64,000 nucleotides of DNA, from assembly GCA_023436305.1 (NCBI GenBank), contig JAEZJQ010000129.1, forward strand, positions 1 through 64,000, given 5' to 3'. Shown one piece after another: positions 25,235 to 34,948 of this stretch (position 1 is the stretch's first letter; each line of letters begins with the position of its first letter). The position numbers were made by a program, and so were the translations under genes. Source of the DNA: Bacillota bacterium (GTDB lineage: Bacteria > Bacillota > UBA4882 > UBA8346). The notes below the pieces were generated by a model, which ran no database searches, was not told the DNA's origin, and saw only the letters and a list, made by a program, of their open reading frames with translations.

Positions 25235-26410
25235 CTAATGAACTGCATTTCCGATTATCCGGTCAATGATTTGCCGCCAGATCCGGAAAAAAGAAGCCCG
25301 CGTCACTGTTTGGGCGGCAATCAAATCCACCCGGCCACATCGTTTTCCGTTGACGGTCAGATAAACTTCCCCAAGTTTCTGGCCGGAGCTAACCGGAGCA
25401 CTGACCATTGGATTCAATTGAATGGTTTTCACAATGGTACCGGTAAAATCGCGTTTGGTGATGGCCGATAATTCTCCGGCGGTTATCGCCGTAACTTCCG
25501 GTTGATTGCCCCGAAAAACTTTGACTTTACCGATAGTATCGTTAGGTTTAAGGACCACTTGTGATTTGAATTTGGAAAAACCATAATTGAAAAGCTTAGC
25601 CATATCCCGGGAGCGGGTCTTTAAGTCCGGAGCTTTCATTACCACCGCAATCAGCCGGACTCCTTCCCGTTTGGCGGTAGCCACCAGACAGAAACCCGCC
25701 TGGCTGGTAAATCCGGTCTTTAATCCATCACAACCGGCATAAAAACGGACCAGATTATTGGTGTTTCGCAAATACGATTTCCCGCCCCGCAGGCTGTCAA
25801 TCCAGACTCCGGTCCACTTAAACACCTGAGGGTATTTAATCACTTCCCGGGCTAATGCGCCCATATCGGACACACTGGTTAAATTCCCCATCCCCCCGTC
25901 CGCCGGTTCCAAACCGGTGGTATTGACATAGTGAGTGTTTTTTAAACCCAACTGCCGGGCCCGTTTGTTCATCAAGGCGATAAAATTCTCTTCGGAACCG
26001 GCAATATGTTCCGCCAGGGCATACGAAGCATCATTGGCGGAAACGATGCAAACCGCCTTCAATAAATCAGCCACCGACATTTGCTCACCAGGTTCCAGCC
26101 AGATCTGGGACCCCCCCATTTTACAAGCTTCCGGCGAAGCGACCACCGTATCCGTAAGTTTGATCTGCTTTTTATCCAGCGCTTCCAAGGCGAGCAACAT
26201 AACCATCAGCTTGGTAACACTGGCCGGGGGCATTTTTTGATCCGCATTTTGCTGAAATACGACTTCACCGGAGTTAGGTTCCATCAATAAAGCGGCGTAC
26301 GAGTCAATTTTTAAAACCGCCGTCTCCCCCAGCCCGTAAGCTGTTTTGGGCCAGCCCAGCAAGAGTAATAATATGGAGAAAACCAAGCCTAATTTCTGAT
26401 ACTTTCTCAT
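25235..26410 (-). CDS. dacF: D-alanyl-D-alanine carboxypeptidase (sporulation DacF type)
   Basis: 391 residues. Signal peptide about 1-27, then a class A (peptidase S11) penicillin-binding domain with SVTK as the nucleophile motif near residue 70, SAND near 125 and KTG near 230. A C-terminal beta domain (IVKTIQLNPMVSAPVSSGQK) and a terminal hydrophobic-amphipathic helix for membrane holding follow. It trims the terminal D-Ala from stem peptides. Adjacent placement to spoIIA is the classical dacF context, hence the name, though here it has its own terminator. ATG at 26410 has GGAAGGG upstream; the longer start at 26434 does not. Confidence 0.9.
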   Translation of the reverse strand: MRKYQKLGLVFSILLLLLGWPKTAYGLGETAVLKIDSYAALLMEPNSGEVVFQQNADQKMPPASVTKLMVMLLALEALDKKQIKLTDTVVASPEACKMGGSQIWLEPGEQMSVADLLKAVCIVSANDASYALAEHIAGSEENFIALMNKRARQLGLKNTHYVNTTGLEPADGGMGNLTSVSDMGALAREVIKYPQVFKWTGVWIDSLRGGKSYLRNTNNLVRFYAGCDGLKTGFTSQAGFCLVATAKREGVRLIAVVMKAPDLKTRSRDMAKLFNYGFSKFKSQVVLKPNDTIGKVKVFRGNQPEVTAITAGELSAITKRDFTGTIVKTIQLNPMVSAPVSSGQKLGEVYLTVNGKRCGRVDLIAAQTVTRASFFRIWRQIIDRIIGNAVH

Positions 26411-26544
26411 AGATAACCCTTCCCATCTATACAAATATCCAACACCCCATTGGCGCGCACCAGGATTTACAATTTATCCGGGTACAATGGATGACGTTGT
26501 ATAATAGATTTTGTGCAGATGAGAAGGGTTATATTCTTCCAAAT

Positions 26545-27132
26545 TTATATCGGGCTTGTCCGGGACGGAATACCGGTGCAGAGCCTATCCAGAAAAGCCA
26601 CGACTTTTTCGGGGGAATGGAACCGCCGTAAACTAGCGATAATTTCATCATGATTCACTTGCAATTGCACCAGGCAACCCTCATAGCTTGCTAATAAAGA
26701 AGCCAATTTACCGGCTTCCCAATATCCGGCGGCGGCCTGAAAATTATCCGTTAAAATAAACCATCGGGAATCAAGGGACGCATCTCCGGTCTGGAAACGT
26801 TTAAAATCCCCCCATTCCTGTTGATTGCTTTTCCGGTGATAAATTCCCAATACTGCCGGTGATATGGTTTTCAGTCGAATTTCCAGACCGGAATTGGCTT
26901 GTAAAGCGCCGGCCGCCCCTTCGACAAACCGTATCTTCAACTCCCGGCCCCGATAAACCGTAACAATCTGGGAATAGACACTCGAAAGCATCAGGCCGTT
27001 CTGTTGGGGTTCACAATGCAAAATCACGCCCAATTTTTTAAGCAGATAATGGTGATAAATTTTTACCGGCCAATTGGTGGTAAATAAAGAAATTAACAAA
27101 AACGCGGCCAAAAAAAGCAACAAAATATACAT
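26545..27132 (-). CDS. Unrecognised membrane-anchored protein
   Basis: 195 residues from ATG at 27132, chosen because GGGAGGAAATT directly precedes it; a longer frame starts at 27159 without a ribosome-binding site. One N-terminal membrane helix (about 1-20), then a mixed soluble domain on the outer face with two Cys (VILHCEPQQNG and EGCLVQLQV) plus one near the end. I recognise no family. Its position between dacF and a GGDEF protein gives no clear clue. The pattern of short beta strands (VTVYRGRELKIRFVEG) resembles a small sensor or lipoprotein-like domain, but no function should be assumed. Confidence 0.7.
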   Translation of the reverse strand: MYILLLFLAAFLLISLFTTNWPVKIYHHYLLKKLGVILHCEPQQNGLMLSSVYSQIVTVYRGRELKIRFVEGAAGALQANSGLEIRLKTISPAVLGIYHRKSNQQEWGDFKRFQTGDASLDSRWFILTDNFQAAAGYWEAGKLASLLASYEGCLVQLQVNHDEIIASLRRFHSPEKVVAFLDRLCTGIPSRTSPI

Positions 27133-27212
27133 AATTTCCTCCCGAGTATATTTTTTCATAATTTATTATTCCGGTTGAAATTGAATCTCGACTAAAAGCA
27201 AACCGTTTTGAA

Positions 27213-28049
27213 TTATTGCTCAGTATAATATTTGATCTGATTTTTTCCCGATTGTTTGGCTTCCCGCATCAGTTGGTCCGCTTTATATACCATAACATCC
27301 ACTGATAGCGGCGGGTTTACAAAAGTAAATACCCCGCAACTGAAAGTTAACGGCCATTTGTGACGGCGGATAATTTCATCCAGTTTTTTGAAAATTTTAT
27401 CGATGACAATGGCCGCGGCGGTAGCTCCGGTTTCGGGTAGCATAATGGCAAACTCATCGCCTCCCAGCCGGGTTATGGTATCGGAAACCCGGATATTCAT
27501 TTTCATGGTATGGGCAATCAATAACAAAACCCTATCACCGGTATTATGTCCCATGGTATCGTTTATGGTTTTAAAATTATCGAGATCGAGATATACCAAG
27601 GTTATCGGCCGCCGATAGCGATGAGCTTTTTTTATTTCAGCATTGGCCAATTCAAAAAACAAACGGCGATTGGCGGCTCCGGTCAAATAATCGGTCTGAT
27701 CCAACTCTTTTTTATTATCCAAGGCTTTGCTTAACTGCATTAAAATGTAGGTAATGATTAAATAAAAACTGAAAATAATGATGGCATTCCCGATTGAAAT
27801 CCATAGCTGCCAGTAATTGTGAGTTGATAACAAATCAGCCGCCAACCAGAAAGTAGACCCAAAGAATGATGTAAGAACTCCGGCCCACTTGCCCACAAAC
27901 CATGTTGCCAAAAAGATGGGCAACAAATAAAAGGCAAACATATAAATTTCCCAATGGATCCAATAATCCAGGAGTCCGATGACGGTTACCAATGTCAAAC
28001 TGATTAAGGTTAATCCTCGTTTCGGTCTATTGTATAAAAAATTTAACAA
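27213..28049 (-). CDS. Membrane-bound diguanylate cyclase (GGDEF)
   Basis: 278 residues. Four or so N-terminal membrane helices (about 10-110), then a GGDEF domain: DYLTGAANRR opens it, DLDNFKTIND carries a metal-binding Asp, and RLGGDEFAIMLPETG is the active-site loop. It should make cyclic di-GMP from GTP. No RxxD inhibitory site is obvious before the GGDEF motif. No EAL or PilZ partner appears in the window. The start is TTG with AAGGGAG about eleven bases upstream, a rather weak arrangement; it follows the HD-domain gene by 29 bases and may be co-transcribed. Confidence 0.87.
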   Translation of the reverse strand: MLNFLYNRPKRGLTLISLTLVTVIGLLDYWIHWEIYMFAFYLLPIFLATWFVGKWAGVLTSFFGSTFWLAADLLSTHNYWQLWISIGNAIIIFSFYLIITYILMQLSKALDNKKELDQTDYLTGAANRRLFFELANAEIKKAHRYRRPITLVYLDLDNFKTINDTMGHNTGDRVLLLIAHTMKMNIRVSDTITRLGGDEFAIMLPETGATAAAIVIDKIFKKLDEIIRRHKWPLTFSCGVFTFVNPPLSVDVMVYKADQLMREAKQSGKNQIKYYTEQ

Positions 28050-28078
28050 ACCGGCATCATCTCCCTTCGTATACCGAT

Positions 28079-28732
28079 TTATTCCAAACCATGAACTTCA
28101 CGTTCCAAGATATCCAAAAAATTTTTCATGGTGGTGTTGCGTTTGACCGCGATTTTACGGGCCGTCTCCGTAAACAGTTTGTCCGGCACATACTGTAATT
28201 TAATATACCATTCCCGTTGGATGGAGTCTTCTCCCTTTAAATTGCTACGAAAATTAGTCTTCTCCCACTCTTCCCGTTCCATATGGACCGAGCCACCCCG
28301 TTCTCCCAGCCAGAGATAAGCCCGGGCCACCCCGATGGCTCCCAGTGAATCCAGCTTATCGGCGTCAAACAGACATTTCCCTTCAATACTCTGGGGCTGA
28401 TTATCATCCCGAAAGCGGTGGGTTGCGATACAATCAGAAATCGCCGCAATCTTGGCCGGATCTTCACTTTGATCGGCAAGGATCTTTCGCGCCAGTTTCG
28501 CACCGGCTATGGCATGACATATTTTCCCATTGCTCGCCGCTTCCTCATTCCGCGCTAAATCGTGAAAGAGCGCCGCGATTCCTAAAATATGCAAATCGGC
28601 CCCTTCCCGCTCCCCAATCTGTAAAGCCAGGTTAAAAACCCGTTCAATATGTGAAAAATCATGGGAAGGCCCGGTTTGATACAACCCCCGGGCCAGTTCA
28701 AAATAATGTAAAAACCGTGGGGAAACCTTCAT
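28079..28732 (-). CDS. HD-domain phosphohydrolase
   Basis: 217 residues. Metal-binding motifs H...HD...D are seen as SHDFSHIERVF, IAALFHDLAR, then CHAIAGAKLA and FDADKLDSLGA. This matches the YedJ/YpgQ-like group of HD hydrolases, which act on nucleotides such as dNTPs in vitro, with an uncertain role in the cell. ATG start with AGGTGA upstream. It sits just before the GGDEF gene on the same strand; whether the pair is linked functionally (nucleotide signalling) is open. Confidence 0.85.
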   Translation of the reverse strand: MKVSPRFLHYFELARGLYQTGPSHDFSHIERVFNLALQIGEREGADLHILGIAALFHDLARNEEAASNGKICHAIAGAKLARKILADQSEDPAKIAAISDCIATHRFRDDNQPQSIEGKCLFDADKLDSLGAIGVARAYLWLGERGGSVHMEREEWEKTNFRSNLKGEDSIQREWYIKLQYVPDKLFTETARKIAVKRNTTMKNFLDILEREVHGLE

Positions 28733-28876
28733 TTAATCACCTATTATTTATGTATTAATGATTCGAAATTTTTTAAAAAAAATAAAGACATTCCACAAAA
28801 CTATTATTCGCTATAACATAAATGTTTCCCTGCCATTCTTTCGTTAAGGTTTTTTTAATCCCTGAAAAAGACTATA

Positions 28877-29569
28877 CTATTTTTTTCCATTTGGTGCAAT
28901 AATTCCCCCGTTTCCCACAAAAATATCCGGAACATCCCCAACGACAATCGCTTCCACCAGGGGAATATCACTAATAACATTGGCTTCCTCGCTGATTAAG
29001 GGAATGACTATTTTAACAGTGGTGTTGACTCTAACGTAAATCCGGTGACGTACCTGATTAATACCGGCGGTTTCAAAACGGTCATTGATTGAACTTTCTG
29101 CAAACCCTACCGGAAGCACTTTCACCGGAATCTGCGGCCCAAAACCGGCCATAATTCGGGAACCAATGATTTGACCAACGGGAATCCGGATTTCCGACTT
29201 GGGAAGTTTCTGGAGTTTTTTTTCGACCGCCAGAGTAGCCTCCGAAGCGATGCGATTTACTTCACCGGTATTTGGTTGAATCAAAATAATTTTACCTTGC
29301 GGATTAAAAGTGATTTTAATCAAATTTTGATATTGAATATTCGGAGAGATATCCGAACGTATGGCCTCATTGATGGATTGGACGGCAATTTGTCTGGCTC
29401 TCACCATCGCCAACTGAACCAAAGTTGGCCGAATCCGGTAATCCATAGTAAAAAATATCAGCACCATCAATAAACCAAAAATGCCAATGGTAATGAATGA
29501 AGAAACCAAACGCCGTTTATATGGGGGAACTTGCCAATGAATCATACGTTTTCTTAAAGTAAATTTCAT
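28877..29569 (-). CDS. yunB: Sporulation protein YunB
   Basis: 230 residues: a basic N-terminal tail, one membrane helix (about 24-46) and an external domain. The characteristic segments ARQIAVQSINEAI, LPVGFAESSINDRFE, AGINQVRHRIYVRV and IPLVEAIVVGDVPDIFVG match YunB, which in Bacillus subtilis is made in the mother cell under sigma E and is needed for normal sporulation; its biochemical role is unknown. ATG start with AGGATAG five bases upstream. It is divergent from the class A PBP gene; a MITE-like element lies in the shared promoter region. Confidence 0.88.
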   Translation of the reverse strand: MKFTLRKRMIHWQVPPYKRRLVSSFITIGIFGLLMVLIFFTMDYRIRPTLVQLAMVRARQIAVQSINEAIRSDISPNIQYQNLIKITFNPQGKIILIQPNTGEVNRIASEATLAVEKKLQKLPKSEIRIPVGQIIGSRIMAGFGPQIPVKVLPVGFAESSINDRFETAGINQVRHRIYVRVNTTVKIVIPLISEEANVISDIPLVEAIVVGDVPDIFVGNGGIIAPNGKK

Positions 29570-29606
29570 ATTCTATCCTATGTGCCATATTTCCCGATTA
29601 TTATTG

Positions 29607-29721
29607 CTGGGAGTCCGTGCGAATAACTTTTTTACAACCCAAAACCACTATATGTTGTATTAGAACATGTCACTTGATACTAAATACGCTTCGAAAACCA
29701 ATTAGCCGCACAGACTCCGAG
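29607..29721 (-). mobile_element. MITE-like element, copy 2 (inverted relative to copy 1)
   Basis: 115 bp. Read on the minus strand it begins CTCGGAGTCTGTGCGGCTAA and ends in CGCACGGACTCCCAG. It follows the element at 20172-20288 over its whole length, with about 20 differences by eye, including a few small gaps. Like copy 1 it sits between two divergent genes. The flanks share no clear duplicated target. Confidence 0.7.
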
Positions 29722-29861
29722 TGAAGATTCACTTCGTTTTGATTTTCAAAAAAACGGCTTCATATATCCTTTTTTTTATTTGAAGGAATTAACACCGCTA
29801 TGTAAAATATTAAATAGAGATATTTTTACTAAAATCGAAATTTTTGCCCCGGGAGGAAACA

Positions 29862-32111
29862 ATGGATTTTTTTAAAGAATGGATTCATAAAATCGGCCAG
29901 TTCCTAAATATTAACCGGATAGTAATCATCATTACGCTGGTGATCGGAATTATATCCGGATTCATATTAATTCTGGTCATTAGCACCAACCGTAATTTGT
30001 TAAACCTGCCGCCTCCAAAACAAGCCACGATTATTTATGATGTCAATAAACGCGAATATACCCGGTTATTTATCGAAAACCGGCTAGAAATCCCTTTGCA
30101 AAAAATTCCGGATTTAATGAAAAAAGCGGTAATCAATGTGGAGGATAACCGGTATTACGAACATTCCGGGATTGATCTCAAAGCCATCGGCCGGGCCTTA
30201 TGGGTGGATATCCGGGGGGGCGGCTATATCGAAGGTGGCAGCACCATTACCCAGCAACTAGCCCGAAATGTTTTATTAACCCAGAAAAAAGCCATTACCC
30301 GTAAAATTCAAGAAGTCTTTTTGGCGGTGAACATCGAACGGAATTATACCAAAGATGAAATTCTGGAGCGCTATTTGAATCAGATTTGCTTCGGACACGG
30401 CACCTATGGAGTCGAGGCTGCATCCCGTTTATTTTTTGGCAAAAGCGTAACCGAATTACAGTTGCACCAAATGGCGCTTTTGGCGGGTATCCCCAAAAAC
30501 CCCACCGGCTATTCTCCTTATTTTAACCCGGTGGACGCCAAACAACGCCGGACCGTGGTACTTAGCCTAATGGTAAAATACAATTCCATTACCCAAGAAC
30601 AAGCGGATGCGGCCAATCGAATGCCGCTGGATATCATTCCTTTAGCCCCCGCAAAAAGACGAGCTCCCTTTTTCACCGATTATATCATTCAACGTTTGCA
30701 TGGAATTATCGAAGAGGATGCCTTACGCACCGGCGGTTACTCCATTTATACCACCTTGGACCCTGAAATTCAGCAGGCCGCTGAAGATTCCACCAAGGCT
30801 TTGGAAGGCGGCAAACCGGACGCCAATAATGTGCTCCAACCTCAAATGTGTATCGTGGCTATCGATCCCCGCAACGGTTATATCAAGGCCATGGTAGGCG
30901 GGCGGGATTATAACAACACTCAATTGAACCGATCCACCTCCCGCCGGCAACCGGGTTCAACCATGAAGCCATTTGTCTATACCACAGCCATTGACAGCCG
31001 GGAATACACGTCCGGCACCATTATGGTGGATGAAGAATTAGAGTTCAATACCCCTCAAGGTCCATGGAAACCCACCAATTATGATCGGAAATTCCGTGGT
31101 GAAATCACTTTGCGGTATGCATTGGAAAATTCAATCAATACGATTGCCATTAAACTGGTGGATAGTCTCGGCGCCAGCCGGATTATTAAATATGCCCGCC
31201 AAATGGGCTTAAAAAGCCTGGTATTGAGCAATCAAAGTTCCCATAACGATCTTAACTATTCATCATTAGCTCTGGGCGGATTAACCAGGGGAGTCACTCC
31301 TATCGAATTAGCATCCGCATATACACCCCTGGCTAACCAGGGAATTTATTCCGAACCCATCACGGTTTTGGAAGTCAAGGATTCCGACGGGAATATCATT
31401 TTTTCGGACCATTCGCATCAGCAAGTAGCTATCCCCGCGGCAACCGCCTACTTGGTCACTGATATGCTGAAAGGGGTAATTATTCACGGTACCGGACAAG
31501 CCGCAATGATTGACCGTCCCGCCGCCGGTAAAACCGGTACTACCAGCAACAATACCAATGCTTGGTTTGTAGGGTACACTCCCGATTTACTGGCCTCAGT
31601 TTGGATCGGCAACGACGCTCAAAATACCGCCGTTAAAATTGGGGACAGGCAATTGGGCAGTTCTACGGCCGCTCACATCTGGAAAGTTTTTATGAATAAA
31701 GCCCTGGCCCATACCCCGCCTTCTGATTTTCTGGTCCCTTCAGGGATTGTTTCCGGTATCGAAATCTGCCCGCAAAGCGGCCAGTTGGCCAGTCCGAGTT
31801 GTCCCGAACCCATTTATGAAACATATCTGGCTGGAACCGAACCGACCGAGCAATGTTACATCCATCAGGTGGGGAATTTTAATCCGGCCAGTCCAACAGG
31901 TAACGTAAATAATCAGAATAATATTACCAATCCTCAACCAACCAATGTTGTTTCGACGGCTCACTCACCCAAAAAGAAAATGATAGCCGTCAAAATTTGC
32001 GCCGTCAGCGGTCTGGTGGCCACGAATAATTGCCCGCCGGATCAAGTTACGGTGGAGCTTTTCACCGAAGGCGAAGAGCCGGCGCAGCCTTGCAATGTAC
32101 ATAAGGAATGA
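29862..32111 (+). CDS. Class A penicillin-binding protein (PBP1A family)
   Basis: 749 residues. An N-terminal membrane anchor (about 15-45) and a GT51 glycosyltransferase domain (EDNRYYEHSGID, GGSTITQQLARNV, KIQEVFLAVNIER) precede a transpeptidase with STMK as nucleophile, SIN as second motif and KTGTT as third. The tail has two similar Cys modules, CPQSGQLASPSCP and CAVSGLVATNNCP, each with a third Cys. It polymerises and cross-links peptidoglycan. ATG at 29862 follows GGGAGGAAAC; an upstream TTG at 29844 is less likely. Possible roles are general wall growth or spore cortex; yunB next door hints at, but does not prove, a sporulation link. Confidence 0.93.
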   Translation: MDFFKEWIHKIGQFLNINRIVIIITLVIGIISGFILILVISTNRNLLNLPPPKQATIIYDVNKREYTRLFIENRLEIPLQKIPDLMKKAVINVEDNRYYEHSGIDLKAIGRALWVDIRGGGYIEGGSTITQQLARNVLLTQKKAITRKIQEVFLAVNIERNYTKDEILERYLNQICFGHGTYGVEAASRLFFGKSVTELQLHQMALLAGIPKNPTGYSPYFNPVDAKQRRTVVLSLMVKYNSITQEQADAANRMPLDIIPLAPAKRRAPFFTDYIIQRLHGIIEEDALRTGGYSIYTTLDPEIQQAAEDSTKALEGGKPDANNVLQPQMCIVAIDPRNGYIKAMVGGRDYNNTQLNRSTSRRQPGSTMKPFVYTTAIDSREYTSGTIMVDEELEFNTPQGPWKPTNYDRKFRGEITLRYALENSINTIAIKLVDSLGASRIIKYARQMGLKSLVLSNQSSHNDLNYSSLALGGLTRGVTPIELASAYTPLANQGIYSEPITVLEVKDSDGNIIFSDHSHQQVAIPAATAYLVTDMLKGVIIHGTGQAAMIDRPAAGKTGTTSNNTNAWFVGYTPDLLASVWIGNDAQNTAVKIGDRQLGSSTAAHIWKVFMNKALAHTPPSDFLVPSGIVSGIEICPQSGQLASPSCPEPIYETYLAGTEPTEQCYIHQVGNFNPASPTGNVNNQNNITNPQPTNVVSTAHSPKKKMIAVKICAVSGLVATNNCPPDQVTVELFTEGEEPAQPCNVHKE

Positions 32112-32277
32112 AGTAATGACGGCTGGGAACTTTGACCGGTTTTTTAGGATTAAGAATGGGTTTCATGATTATGGGTATTATTTTCTGATTAAATAAAAAA
32201 GAGCCGGAAGGTTAATATGGAAATATCACTGCGCCCGTTTTGGGCGGATACTTGGGCTTGCGATATTTTCATTCGTT

Positions 32278-32312
32278 CCTCCTGAAAGCCCGTTTGAAGG
32301 GCTTTCAGGAGG
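32278..32312 (+). terminator. 14-bp perfect hairpin between converging PBP and mutS2 genes
   Basis: CCTCCTGAAAGCCC (32278-32291) pairs with GGGCTTTCAGGAGG (32299-32312). No U-run follows. It lies 167 bases past the PBP stop. Together with the next hairpin it separates the two converging genes. Confidence 0.6.
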
Positions 32313-32327
32313 GTTATTACGAAAACA

Positions 32328-32355
32328 AGGAGCTATATTATAATCTATAGCTCCT
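32328..32355 (-). terminator. Hairpin terminator of mutS2
   Basis: On the minus strand AGGAGCTATA and TATAGCTCCT form a perfect 10-bp stem with an eight-base loop, followed by TGTTTTCG. It begins 49 bases past the mutS2 stop. Confidence 0.7.
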
Positions 32356-32403
32356 AATACCCTAATGATTTAAATGAAGAAAAATAAACCTTTTAAGTGA
32401 TTT

Positions 32404-34776
32404 CTACCTCAACTCCACAATCGAGGCTCCCAGTCCACCTTCATTCTGCTCGGCGATATAGATGGACTTCACCACCGGATTTTCTCTCATATACCCTTGA
32501 ATTGCCTGCCGAAGCGCCCCCGTTCCTTTTCCATGCACGATCCGGAAACGCTTTAACCCTGCCAGGACAGCCTGATCTAGGTATTTTTCCACCTGGTACA
32601 AAGCTTCATCAACAGTGAGTCCAATTACATTGATTTCGGCAGATATATTCTGGGTCGTTTCCAATCCCGTGGCACCGCTTTTCCGTAAGCGCGGTTTGAC
32701 TTGAACCAATTCTTCCCGGATCAACTCCAGATCAGCCAACGGTAGGTTGGCTTTGATGATCCCGATTTGAACCAGAGCGTTGTCGGCATTTAGCTCTAAA
32801 ATTGCGCCGCTTTGATTTAACGAAATAACATGAACTTTGCTGCCCACTTTCAAAGCGGCGGGATCGGTCCGGCTTTCTCTAACCGGTTCCGTCGTTTCTT
32901 TTTCGATTTTCGCTAAGTCATTGGTAATTTTGGTTCTTGCCTCATTGACAATCTGGGTCAACTTTTCAGGAGAAGCTTCCCGCAATTGACGAAGCAGATT
33001 CTCGCTCTCCCGCCGCGCTTCCAGTAAAATCTCCCGGGCTTCGGCGCGGGCTTGGCGAAGCATATCCGCTTTCTCCCGTTTGAATTTATCGAGCGCGGCT
33101 TCGTGTTCGGTTCGAAAACGTTCGCCTTTCATCCGGTCTTCCTCGCTAACACGCCGGTTTTCCCTGACTTTGCGCTGATCGTTCTCGATCTGGTGGAGCA
33201 TATCCTCCACCTTCACCGCTTCCGCCGAAATATAACCCCGGGCATCATTGATTAAATCTTCGGACAGGCCTAATTTCTTAGCAATTTCAAAAGCCTGGCT
33301 GCTGCCCGGTAGGCCGGTGAGCAGATGGTAAGTAGGACGCAGGGTTTCAATGTCAAATTCCACCGCGGCGTTCTCGATCCCCGGCGTTTGATAGGCAAAG
33401 GCTTTTAATTCGCTATAATGGGTAGTGGCCACGGTTCTTACACCCAATTCATGCAGATGCGTTAAAATGCTCATGGCCAAGGCGGCCCCTTCGGCGGGAT
33501 CGGTTCCTGCGCCCAACTCATCGAGCAAGACTAAAAAATTGGGACCGGAAGCGGCCTGAATAATTTTGACGATCTGGGTCAAGTGTGAAGAAAAGGTGGA
33601 CAAACTTTGTTCAATGCTCTGTTCGTCCCCGATATCACAAAAAAGCTCGGTAAACACAGCCACCGTCGAACCCGGTTCGGCGGGAATATGCAAACCGGAC
33701 TGAGCCATTAGAGTCAACAGGCCGATGGTCTTTAAAGAAACAGTCTTCCCACCGGTGTTGGGACCGGTTATCACCAGGGTGTCGTATTCTTTTCCCAAAG
33801 TGACGGTAATCGGAACCACTTTACCGGTTAACAACGGATGGCGGGCATTATATAAACACACTAAATTCTCCTGATTCAGCTCCGGCTCCACCCCGCGTAT
33901 GGTTAAACTATAACGGCCCTTGGCGAAGACAGCATCTAAACGGGCCAAAATATTGATACTGGTTAGCACCGGACCACTAATTTCCTTAAGCCGGCCTGAC
34001 AAGTCATTCAAAATCCGGCTGATCTCATCTTGTTCATCGGATTCCACCATACGTAACTGGTTGTTCAGTTCCACCACGGCCAACGGCTCGATGAACAGAG
34101 TGGCGCCGCTGGCCGACTGGTCGTGAACTATCCCTGGAAATAAGGAGCGATACTCTTGCTTCACCGGGATACAATACCGTTCATTGCGGACAGTTACGAT
34201 CTGATCTTGCAAATATTTGGAATTCTCGCCGGAATGGGCCAGTGAGTCCATCTTGTCCCGTATCCGGCTTTGAATCACCTTTAATTGAGAGCGGAGCGAA
34301 TGCAACTTGGAACTGGCGCCGTCTAAAACTTCACCACCAGGGCCGATACAACGCTCCAACTCCCGTTCCACCCCCGGGAAACTGCATAAATTCCCTCCCC
34401 ACTCGGGGATTATTGCCCGTACTGTTCCGCCGGCGGTTAAACTATCCTGTTTCCCCACCAGAAACTCCCGCATCAACCGGGAAGCCCGCAGGGTCGAACC
34501 GATCTCCAGCAATTCCTGGGGGCTTAAAACTCCGGATAGCGCCGCCTTTTTCACCGCATTCCGGACATCAACCCCCCCCCCCAGCGGCACCCGTTCCGTC
34601 TCCGTCAATATTTTAACAGCCTCCGTTGTCAGCTGCTGAGCCTCTTGAATCGCACTTAAATTATTCAATGGCTCAATTTCCCGCGCCATTTCCTTTCCCA
34701 AGCCGGTACTGGTCAGCCCCGCCACCTGATCAATTATCTTATAAAACTCCAAAATCCGCAAAGTTCTCTCATTCAC
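32404..34776 (-). CDS. mutS2: Endonuclease MutS2 (ribosome-collision/recombination factor)
   Basis: 790 residues, the usual length. Walker A GPNTGGKTVSLKTIG and Walker B FLVLLDELGAGTDPAEGAAL lie in the MutS-type ATPase. A long coiled coil (about 500-620) follows, then a KOW-like beta segment (DPAALKVGSKVHVISL) and a C-terminal Smr nuclease domain (RIVHGKGTGALRQAI, preceded by the GLTVDEA segment). MutS2 lacks mismatch-binding domain I and does not act in mismatch repair; in Bacillus it splits collided ribosomes, and elsewhere it limits recombination. The start is GTG at 34776, where VNERTLRILEF matches family N-termini and GAGAAGG precedes; a longer ATG frame begins at 34818. Confidence 0.94.
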   Translation of the reverse strand: MNERTLRILEFYKIIDQVAGLTSTGLGKEMAREIEPLNNLSAIQEAQQLTTEAVKILTETERVPLGGGVDVRNAVKKAALSGVLSPQELLEIGSTLRASRLMREFLVGKQDSLTAGGTVRAIIPEWGGNLCSFPGVERELERCIGPGGEVLDGASSKLHSLRSQLKVIQSRIRDKMDSLAHSGENSKYLQDQIVTVRNERYCIPVKQEYRSLFPGIVHDQSASGATLFIEPLAVVELNNQLRMVESDEQDEISRILNDLSGRLKEISGPVLTSINILARLDAVFAKGRYSLTIRGVEPELNQENLVCLYNARHPLLTGKVVPITVTLGKEYDTLVITGPNTGGKTVSLKTIGLLTLMAQSGLHIPAEPGSTVAVFTELFCDIGDEQSIEQSLSTFSSHLTQIVKIIQAASGPNFLVLLDELGAGTDPAEGAALAMSILTHLHELGVRTVATTHYSELKAFAYQTPGIENAAVEFDIETLRPTYHLLTGLPGSSQAFEIAKKLGLSEDLINDARGYISAEAVKVEDMLHQIENDQRKVRENRRVSEEDRMKGERFRTEHEAALDKFKREKADMLRQARAEAREILLEARRESENLLRQLREASPEKLTQIVNEARTKITNDLAKIEKETTEPVRESRTDPAALKVGSKVHVISLNQSGAILELNADNALVQIGIIKANLPLADLELIREELVQVKPRLRKSGATGLETTQNISAEINVIGLTVDEALYQVEKYLDQAVLAGLKRFRIVHGKGTGALRQAIQGYMRENPVVKSIYIAEQNEGGLGASIVELR

Positions 34777-34829
34777 AGCCAAAAACCTTCTCTCACAAAA
34801 CAAATATGATTCATTCAATCTACAACGAT

Positions 34830-34870
34830 AAAAAAGACCGCAATACTCGTAGTATGCAGTATTTTGGCCT
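34830..34870 (-). terminator. Intrinsic terminator of lon
   Basis: On the minus strand AGGCCAAAATACT folds back on AGTATTGCGGTCT (one short internal bulge, wobble allowed) and is followed by a six-U tract. It begins about 80 bases past the lon stop. Confidence 0.75.
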
Positions 34871-34948
34871 TATTAGGAAAATAAAATGGTTTTACCTCAT
34901 ACGATATGGCATTCGGTGAACGCAATACGTGAATTCAGCCATTTATCT

